DNA of 64,000 nucleotides, from assembly GCF_000687475.1 (NCBI RefSeq), contig NC_057318.1, forward strand, positions 5,332,001-5,396,000, written 5' to 3'. Source of the stretch: Ustilaginoidea virens (lineage: Eukaryota; Ascomycota; Sordariomycetes; Hypocreales; Clavicipitaceae). The translations under genes were made by a program, and so were the position numbers. This document shows positions 56,121 to 64,000 of the stretch, one piece after another; position 1 is the stretch's first letter, and every line of letters starts with the position of its first letter. The notes beneath the pieces are model-generated. The model worked only from the letters and a program-made list of their open reading frames with translations. It ran no database searches and was not told the origin of the DNA.

Positions 56121-57084
56121 GGATAGTATGACGGGTTGGATGTGGTGTCAAGACAAGTCTTTTTGACCCCAAGCGTTGGCATTTTGAAACGGGGAGTTTT
56201 GGGCGCTGTGGAACTTTGAACGACGGACGGCATGGAAAACAGCAACAGGTAGCCCCGTTTGGAGTATAGGTTTTGATTCGAGGGCGCTCTTGGTCATTGT
56301 GACGGATTCCACGTGGTACCAGGCGGCCCATGCACCATTTTCTCTTTTTCGAAGCCGACGAGGGAAAAAAGCAATGTCCGAGAAGAAGAAGAAGAAGAGG
56401 AAGGGGGGTGGCATACAGGGTTACTGGTGGCGAACAGGCTTATGAAGAGGATGACTGGATACAGGGGGGGACAGTGTACTACGCGCAAGGCGCTCGTGTT
56501 GGCTGAACAGCCTGCCGGGAGAGATGTGCACTACCGAGGACAAAGAAGCACGTCGTTCGCACGTGGTTGTCCATGATTGCGCAGCTGTGGAAAGCTAGCT
56601 GCGCATGTTCAAGACGCACGTCGTGGTTGGACGCTATCGCAGCGAGGCCTGGTGCTTTGTGGCTCCACGGCACGGGGGTATGTGACGTTGCGCCTTGGTG
56701 AGGGCTGGTCCATGGGGTGTCTATCGGTGGTGGGTGGTGGAGCGGGAGGATGGGCGCGCTGGAAGGCGTTTATGGTCGATTTGATTATCGGGACGCGTGT
56801 GCGAGGCCTGGGGTCGACGTGGACATGGTGTGCTGGTTGTGTAGACGTTGTGTAGGCGTGCGAGGAGGATGCTCACTTGAGCGAGTTTATGGTCGACGTG
56901 GACATGGTGTGCGTGTTTGTCTAAACCTGAAAAGGAGCATGGCCTCGAGGCTGCTGCAAAAGAAAATGCTGTGCCATGTGGCGCCATCCACAAGATCAAG
57001 GGTGAAAAGCGCGACAGCAACACCACCACGACACAGTCCGCGAGTGTCCAGAGTCCACAGTCCACACACACCCAGGGGATCGAT
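56121..57084. other. Convergent spacer between SKT5 and the thioredoxin gene
   Basis: Contains a GAAGAAGAAG run (56378-56400) and a diverged direct repeat with GTCGACGTGGACATGGTGTG at 56812 and 56893. No recognisable gene. Confidence 0.6.
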
Positions 57085-57805
57085 TCAACGCCAGAGGCCG
57101 CCCACGCCTCCGCCTCCGCCTCCTCCTCGACCGCCCCGGCGGCGCGCCTCGCCCTGGATCCAGGCCGTGAGGAACTGGCGGTCCGCGAGGCGGCGCCCGT
57201 CGGCGACCCTCGTCGTCGTCTGAGCCTCGCCGGCGTCGAAGCTCAGCAGCGTGGGCACAGACGTGATCATGTACGTCATGGCGAGCGAGCCAGCCATGAC
57301 GTCGGGGCTGTCAAACTCGACGGGGGCAAAGGCCACGCCGCCCTCGGGCTCGCCCACGCCCGACTCGACCAGAGACTGCAGCAGGGGGAGCACGGCGCGG
57401 CAGGTCGGGCACCACGATGCCGTCCAGAGAGTGAGGAGCGGTGTGCGCGAGGACCAGGACAGGGATAGGTACGTGTGGAAGGAGTCGGGGCTGCGGATTC
57501 TGTGGCCCGGGTGTGGTTGCGGGGGAAGGGGGTGGTTTCCAGGGTGGTCCCGGGGCGAGGTTAGCTGGCTCGCGGGGGAGGAGAAGAAAGCAAGCCGAGG
57601 GCGAGGCGACAAAGGCAAGGGGGGGGGGGGGGGGTTGATGTGGGAGAAGCACGTACGGGGCGTGGAGTTGGTTTTTGGCGCGGAAAGCGAGGGTCGTGTG
57701 GATGGCGCGGGTCGAGGCGGGATGGCGGGACGCGAAGGACGCTTTGACGAGGGGGATGGGGATGGGGGTTCGGAGGTTGGGTCGAAGCGGGCGGATGGGA
57801 GGCAT
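57085..57805 (-). CDS. Thioredoxin-like protein, probably mitochondrial
   Basis: Exons 57805-57657 and 57490-57085 (minus) give 184 aa. The N-terminus (MPPIRPLRPNLRTPIPIP and ASFASRHPASTRAIHTTLAF) is basic, lacks acidic residues and looks like a mitochondrial presequence. The thioredoxin fold shows LLTLWTASWCPTCRAVLPLL, with a WCPTC active site in place of the classical WCGPC, and the cis-Pro loop SVPTLLSF. The tail is Gly/Arg-rich. Donor GTACGT, acceptor GCAG; the intron holds a 16-nt C-run on the sense strand. It could be a disulfide reductase or a redox sensor; the substrate is unknown. Confidence 0.85.
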
Positions 57806-58923
57806 TGCGACGGACGACCGGGTGGTGACGACCGGGTGGTGACGACCAGGTGGTGACGATGCGAGTGTTGATCAGATAAGCTTGGGCATGGGTGGCTGGT
57901 GGCTGGTGGCTGTGGCTCAGGGGGACGTGGTCATGGCGCCTATCCCTGGATTCTGGGGTGGGTTGTGGATGACGATGGATAAAGACGCGAGGGCGATCGG
58001 CTTGACCGTACAGCATCACATGCTCTGCTGGATCCGTGGATCAGCACGCATGAAACTTTGCCGGGGTTCGGACGCGGCCACCCAGCGGACCAGAGTCTAA
58101 AGGAAAGAAGGGTCCGGTACCTAACCTGGGCACTTACCCTATGTATTGTACCAGGAGAGTTTAGCGCGCTAGCCGGCCTTTACTTGCTTTCCAGGCAGCA
58201 GGAGCCGGGGCCGTTCCTGCCTGTCCGTCCTGTTGTCATCGAGGCTAATGGCAACAACACTGGGTCTGGACCGGGTCTAGCGTACGGACGAGGTAATAAG
58301 CTTGCCGCTCTTGCTATTCCTGCTCTTCCTGCTCTTCCTGCTCTTTCTGCCCACGGCCAATGTCTGTCTTACTCGGCATGTTCCACCAAAGCCCCCCCCC
58401 CGACTTTGACCGGTTCATGAAACGTGCTCCCTTCACTCCCGCGTCCCTAGGAATCTCCTCCGCTATCCTGTCGTATCCCCCAACTCGTCCAACAACAAGC
58501 AGCCTCGCCTCCTCCGACCAACCTCTCGTCCACCCTCCGGTTCCGGCTTTGCCTTTTTTTTTTTCTTTCTTTTTTTTTTCTTTTTTTTTTCTTTTTTGGC
58601 TCCGCTAGAATCTTATTGCCCGCCTTCCCCCGACCCAAATAACAACAACCTTGATACTTCAGCCGAGCTAGCTTTAATAGTTCCGCACCGCTTGGCCCCC
58701 GCGCAACCTCGGGAAGCCCGACTCCCTCTTGTTTCCTAGAATCCTCTTCTGAAACCTCGTCTCGTCCTTTCCTCAATCCGGGTGTCCCAATGCTACTCGT
58801 TCAAGTATAAACATCTCGAGTCGCTGCCAGCAGAGCGTATCCCGCTGGGCCACGCGTCAACCCGTGTGCGCGCCGCAGAGCACACTTACATGCCCCCATC
58901 GTGACCTCTCAAGAAGCCCTCCA
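57806..58923. other. Divergent spacer between the thioredoxin and MFS genes
   Basis: Contains a GGTGGTGACGACC repeat (57818-57858), a GCTCTTCCT repeat (58309-58350) and T-rich tracts (58554-58592). No recognisable gene. Confidence 0.6.
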
Positions 58924-60489
58924 ATGTCGTCGTCGTCAGAAGGCCCGAAAGAAGGAGCCTCGCGCTGGAGAATCTTGCAACTACTCAGATCTGGTGCCAA
59001 CAACCACGACGTTCCAGAGGAAAAGCAACCTTCTGGGCATGCGAAATGGAGCTTTGGCGTACTCAACGACAAGCGAACAGTTGAGGTACCCGGTACAAAG
59101 CAATCCCAAAGCAAACCCCCTTCCAACGCTTCGTTTCCGCTAACTCTGGCCTAGGTTCTGTCCTTCTCCTGGCAGCAAACCGTAACGAGCCTCTTGGTCT
59201 GCGTGATGTGCACGCAAGGACTTCGCATTCATCCATTCCCGTGGGATTCCCCGTTGACGCAACCTTGTCGCCCGGAGGCTCTCGTCCAGTCGCGCAGCAC
59301 GCTCCTCCCCCCACCTCGGCCGCCGGGCAGCAGCAGCAAGCCGACGGCAATGATGGAAAGAAGAAAACCCAGGACGGCACCATCATCCTTGACCCTCAGC
59401 CAGAGGACTCGGCCAACGATCCTCTCAACTGGCCCAGCTGGCGACGAGATACCGCCTTGTTATCACTGGGCTTTTATTGCATGATTGGCGGTGGCATCAC
59501 ATCCCTCATGGCAGCTGGCTTCACAAACATCGCCCATGACGTCAATGTAAGCGTGGAGACCGTCTCCTTGACCGTCGGTTTGTACATGATGGGCCTGGGT
59601 GTCGGCTCCGTCTTGGCCTCTCCGACCGCCATTCTGTTTGGTAAGCGGCCTGTCTATCTTGCTAGTGTCATCTTGTTCGTCGCCACCTGTGTCTGGGCTG
59701 GGTACGCTGCCAGCTTTTCCTCGCTCCTCGCTGCCAGAGTCTTTCAAGGGGTCGCCATCAGCCCCGTCGAATGCCTCCCGTCGGCTACAATCGCCGAGAT
59801 CTTCTTCCTCCACGAGCGGGCCTATCGGATCGGCATATATACCTTGTTATTGCTGGGAGGCAAAAACTTGATCCCCCTTGTCAGCGCTGCCATTATTGGC
59901 CGCTTCGGATGGCGCTGGGTCTTCTTGTGAGTATACACGCCCAAGAACCTGCCTCCTAGGCCCCGGGTGGGGCCGTCGCTGACTGCAGTTGATAAGCATC
60001 GTGGCCATGGTGGCTGGCCTGGGCTTTGTACTCCTTTTTCTCTTTGTTCCAGAGACCTTTTGGGATCGCACGCCCACCAGGAAACCGTCGTCGCGTCCAG
60101 GCTTCCTTCGCCGCCTTTCGTCCCGCAAAAGCGTGCATGTCCCGCGATTTTCGTTTCAGTCCGTCGACACTCACAAGACTTCGGAGAGACCTCATTCCCC
60201 CGGTGCTGCCAGCCGTCAAAAAGATAACCACGTGGGATTCCTGCCTGCCTCACCTGCGGCTGGCGAATTCCCACACCGGACGAAAGGCGAGGCGACTGCG
60301 CTCGAGCCTTCACAGGCAGAAGCAAACGTTTCTCCTCAGCCCGCTTCCCCTCGGCACGTCGGATTTGTCGACGTGGCCGAGTTGTCTAAAAGTGGAAAAG
60401 ACGCAAGCAACAATGCTGCGCCAGAAGCATCCGGGCCAACTAATGGACCGTCTGCTGCCTTGTCGTCGTCTCCGTCGTCGTCGTCGTTG

Positions 60490-60521
<32 letters not shown>

Positions 60522-61557
60522 TTTGGATACGAATGTTGGGCTGGTTCATGTGCCTGGTGAGCATGCCGGCTTGCACGCCGCGAGCCCTGTTCATAGTCTC
60601 CATTGCGCCTCGCCGCACGCCGTGCATAAAAGTCCTGACGGGCGCGGCGGACAGTCACCCTACTGTCTAAGCGCTACGGGAAGCGCGGCCAACGTGGATT
60701 ATTTCTCCCGCGGCCCCAACCTGGACAATGAACGAATACCGGCATCAGCACTGAGGGCTCCGCCCAAGGTGAAGACGTACACGCACAATCTGCGGCATCA
60801 GCCTGCCCGGACGTTTATCCAGCAACTGCGGCCTTTCCACGGCCGGCTCAACAACGACAAATGGCTCAAAGTGATGGTTCGGCCATTTGTTTTGTTCTCG
60901 TACCCGGCCGTGCTATGGTCCGCTGCCGTGTACGCGTGCTCCATCGGGTGGCTCATCGTCATCTCGGAGACAATGGCCATCATATACCGGGATCCCAACA
61001 TCTACAACTTTGGCGCTCTGCAGACGGGTTTGGTGTACATCTCGCCGTTTATCGGGGGCGTCCTCGGCACGGGGGTGGCGGGCAAGATAAGCGACGTCTT
61101 GGTGCGCGCCATGTCGCGACGCAACGGCGGTTTGTACGAGCCGGAGTTCCGGCTGGTCATGGCCATTCCCATCATGATGACGACTTGCATTGGCTTGATG
61201 GGTTTTGGGTGGTCGGCACAGGAGAGGGACCACTGGATTGTCCCGACCCTGTTCTTCGGCGTCCTGTCGTTTGGCTGCTCCCTGGGCTCGACCACGGCCA
61301 TTACGTTTTGCGTGGACAGCTACCGTCAATATGCGGGCGAAGCGCTGGTGACGCTAAACTTTTGCAAGAATGTGCTTCACGGCCTCATTTTCAGTCTCTT
61401 TGTCTCGCACTGGATGGCTGACGAGGGCCCCAAGGCCGTCTTCATATGGCTGGGCGTCATCCAGCTAGTCGTTCAGCTTACCACCATCCCGCTGTTCGTT
61501 TTCGGGAAGAGGGCTCGCATGTGGACGGTGCGAAAGAATCTGATGGAGAAGTTTTGA
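58924..61557 (+). CDS. MFS transporter (DHA1, Hol1-like)
   Basis: Twelve-segment major facilitator carrier of the fungal drug:H+ antiporter/Hol1 type. Exons 58924-59092, 59155-59926 and 59997-61557 give 833 aa. Landmarks: NDPLNWPSWRRD before the first membrane segment, GLYMMGLGVGSVLASP, RVFQGVAISPVECLPSATIA, GWRWVFF at the second junction and FVPETFW after segment six. A loop of about 265 residues, with Ser and Pro runs, separates the two halves. The join at 59092/59155 uses a weak GTACAA donor but restores VEVPGSVLLLAANRNEPLG, a block I recognise from this family. The second uses the acceptor GATAAG. Substrate unknown; cations, polyamines or drugs are possible. Confidence 0.9.
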
Positions 61558-62243
61558 TCCGAATGCCTCGACGCACTCTTTTCCTGTTCCTCGGAGTTTG
61601 TCCAGCAGTATGAAGGTGGGGGTTGACCGTGTTTCAGAGGTTTGGGGGCGCTTCTTTATGCTTTTGTGCATCCATGGTCAGAAGGCGCGGCGGTAATGCA
61701 TCCCTGGCGGAATACGGAGTACGGAGAATAAGTTGGCTTATCTGGGCGTGGCGGGCGTGGTGGGCGTGGTATGTTGTCGACTCACGAGCACGAGATGGGT
61801 GCCAGCATTGGTTTGGAGAATCATTAATTGAGCGTTGTCGTTTTCGGTGATGCGGAACATACGGAACAGCAGCAAGACAATGGGGGCAGATTTATGAGCA
61901 CAATGTACTAATGTATCAGGTGTATCAGTATATCTTGCGATACGCTGGCAAGGGTCTGTTTGCGTGATGGTGATGACGATGTCTGAAGTCAAGTTTTGAT
62001 GTTTGATGCGTGAAGAGGGGGGTGGTGTCTGATGTTTTGATTCGTCAGGGCAGTTGCCCCACCGAGGCGCAAAGAAGTTCTACCATGTATCCGCTATATA
62101 TAACCTTGCGAGTCGTGTTTCCCGCCATCCCATATTCTCGACGTTGTCGCTGGCTTGGCGGCTTCCAAACGTGCAACCTTTTTTTTCTTTTCTTTTTTTT
62201 TCTCTTTTCCTTTTTTTTTCCCCAGCCTCGCACGTGTCGTCGA
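61558..62243. other. Spacer between the MFS gene and ELP6
   Basis: Contains TACGGAGTA at 61713 with a half-copy after it, GGGCGTGGC repeats (61744-61770) and a T-rich tract (62178-62220) directly before the ELP6 start. No recognisable gene. Confidence 0.6.
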
Positions 62244-63414
62244 ATGGCGTCGGCCAGAATCCCGCCTTTGCTGGAGCCGTACCTGCGGCTGCCGCCCGAG
62301 GCGGCTCTTGTGGTTCTGACCAGCGTGCTGGGGTGCAGCGCAAACTGGCTCGTCTTGCGCTGGGCATATGGCCTGCTGAGCGGGCGGCAGCAGAGCGGGC
62401 GGCAGCAGAAGGGGCAAGCTGCGGACGACGGAGAGGGCGACGGCGATGCTGCCGTGGTTCTGTGCAGTTTCCTGCAAGACGGGGCGTTTTGGAGGGAGGG
62501 GTTGAGCAGCTTGGTAGGTTTGTTTGTTTGTTTGTTCGGTTGTTCGGTTGTTCCCTTGGCTTGGTTTGATCTGTGCTGCTTCGTTTTTTTTTTTTTTTTT
62601 TTTTTTTGTTTTTTTTTCTTTGTCTGCGTGTTGTTTTGAACACCATGATTCTGTGCGTCCACGATCTTTCTGCTTCTTGTCTTGTCACCATGACCCGTCG
62701 TCGAGGCTGCAAAATCCCCGACCTTTTGACTGACAAAACTGCGAATTTTCCACGCCCCAGGGCCTCGACCTGGATAACCTGCAAGCCGCCAAGCGCTTCT
62801 CCTTTGTGGACGGCCTGACGGGCCTCTACGCCCCGGATCCGGATCCGGAACCCGCCACCGGCGCGGGCAGGCACCACGTCCTGCTGAGCAGCACCGTGGA
62901 CCACGTGGCCAGGACGCTGGAAGCCGCCATCGCCGAGGTGTCCGGCGGCGGGCGGCGGGTCGTCCTGGTCATGGACCACATGGACGCGTGGCTGGCCACC
63001 GCGGACGAGTCGGCCTCGGACGTGGCCGCCATGCTGGCCGCGCTGAGGGAGGTGAGTCGGCCTGGGGGCCTTGCACCGATGCCCACGGGGGGGAATCGCT
63101 TCGGCTAACGTGCGGCACTGCGGGCGGGAAAGAGAGTCCACGCCGCGGTTGTGACGGTGGCGGCTGACGAGGCCCTCGTGCAGGCGCAGAACACGACGCT
63201 GGAGAAGGAGCACGCGGCGCTTGTCTTGTCGCTGGCCCACGAGGCGCACCTGGTCGTGGGGCTGAGGAGGCTGGATACAGGGACGTCGGGGGACGTCAGC
63301 GGCGTGGTGAGGATGACGGGCGGAGGGAGGCGGGCGGGCAGGCTCGAGGACGCCGAGTATCTGTATCGGTTCTCGGGGGATGGGGGGGTGAAGGTGTTTG
63401 AGAGGGGAGCCTGA
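62244..63414 (+). CDS. ELP6: Elongator complex subunit Elp6
   Basis: Subunit of the Elp4-5-6 ring of Elongator, needed for wobble-uridine modification of tRNA. Exons 62244-62513, 62761-63051 and 63133-63414 give 280 aa. RecA-like features: the first strand and loop VVLCSFLQDGAFWREGLSSL, then GLDLDNLQAAKRFSFVDGLT, VVLVMDHMDAWLAT and AAVVTVAADEALVQ. As usual for Elp6 there is no proper Walker A. Donors are GTAGGT and GTGAGT; branch GCTAAC lies before the last acceptor at 63132. The 3' half contains Gly/Arg-rich insertions. It fits functionally with TAD1 and the ribosomal genes at the other end, but they are 50 kb apart. Confidence 0.85.
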
Positions 63415-64000
63415 TGGCTGGGGGGCTGGGTGCTTCCATGCTTCCATGCTTCCATGCTTCATGCTTCCATGCTTCATGCTTCCATGCTTCCATGCTTCAT
63501 GCTTCCATGCTTGCATGGGAGAACTGCTTTCCCCCGGGCGGGTGCGGCGCCAAGATCAAGATTGGTTCCAAGGCGCGGTTGGCGGCAACGCAGGGTTCAG
63601 TCTGTCGTTCAATTGTCGCGGCAAACCGTCGGCGGGAGCAGCAGCAGCAGCCACCTTGACAATTCGAGAACGCCGCCACACACAGCACATGGGGGGAGCG
63701 TCCTTTGAGTCGTGAGATTTCATCTTTTTTTGTCTTCCCTTCTCCAAAGGCTACGCAGCTGGAGCGGGAGTTGCTTGCTTGCTCAACACGTCCAGAAACA
63801 ACGCCCGTGCCATGCTCCGACCAGCCCGGATTGCCTCCGCAAGACCACATGACCCTCCCCGTCAACAAGGCACACAACAAGACCAGGACACCACGTCGAG
63901 ATTTCCTTGCCTTTATTCTTTATTCCCTGCCGAAAAAAAAAACCAAACAACAAGAGCATTCACCCCAGCTCGTTGGCAGATAAACCCACCCCCTCCCCCC
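63415..64000. other. 3' region after ELP6
   Basis: Contains an 8-9-bp ATGCTTCC tandem repeat (63432-63512) and A-rich sequence near 63934. No convincing gene; the window ends here. Confidence 0.55.
63432..63512. repeat. 8-9-bp tandem repeat (ATGCTTCC)n
   Basis: About nine copies alternating between ATGCTTCC and ATGCTTC, just after the ELP6 stop. Confidence 0.9.

Noticed and set aside
62080..63516. 478-codon minus-strand ORF
   Set aside because: Opposite ELP6; contains Lys runs from the T-rich intron and His/Trp repeats from the 3' tandem repeat.
1..64000. tRNA, rRNA, CRISPR arrays, transposons
   Set aside because: No tRNA B-box context, rRNA-like sequence, spaced direct repeats of CRISPR type, transposase or reverse-transcriptase motif noticed by eye; short RNAs could still be missed.

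Overview
The window is nuclear DNA of a filamentous ascomycete, most likely a sordariomycete of the order Hypocreales. This is inferred from gene content (palI, Skt5/Chs4, a divergent septin, a Hol1-type MFS carrier, a 2OG oxygenase) and gene style. Introns are short, with GTRNGT-type donors, CTRAC branch points and YAG acceptors. Genes are monocistronic on both strands, and intergenic DNA is rich in microsatellites and long G or C runs. No rRNA, tRNA, CRISPR array, transposon or virus-derived gene was recognised by eye.

I support 21 protein-coding genes. Exons were joined by hand from splice signals, reading frame and remembered family sequence. Left part (1-14 kb): an OPT oligopeptide transporter, then four translation genes (NAC beta EGD1, tRNA adenosine deaminase TAD1, ribosomal proteins L24 and S4) with a peroxiredoxin among them. 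Middle (14-31 kb): two divergently transcribed Myb proteins of telomere-binder type around a 3.4 kb gene-free region holding a telomere-like TTAGGG array, then a divergent septin and a mitochondrial ABC1/UbiB kinase-like protein.

Right part (33-64 kb): PalI (ambient pH sensing), an unrecognised 574-aa protein, fumarase, an RGS-domain membrane protein, pantothenate kinase, Aim11, a 2OG-Fe(II) oxygenase, the chitin synthase activator Skt5/Chs4, a thioredoxin-like protein, an MFS transporter and Elongator subunit Elp6. This is housekeeping and cell-surface content. There is no secondary-metabolite cluster or genomic island.

The most unusual observations are: (1) EGD1 keeps the conserved Gly-Gly-Lys-Gly-Thr frame only if a single-nucleotide exon is spliced in between two canonical introns; (2) a 9-mer, TACGGAGTA, occurs nine times, always between genes, together with a palindromic AGGTACCT family; (3) two telomere-type Myb genes flank an interstitial telomere-repeat array; (4) long G/C homopolymers lie in introns and spacers but not in exons.
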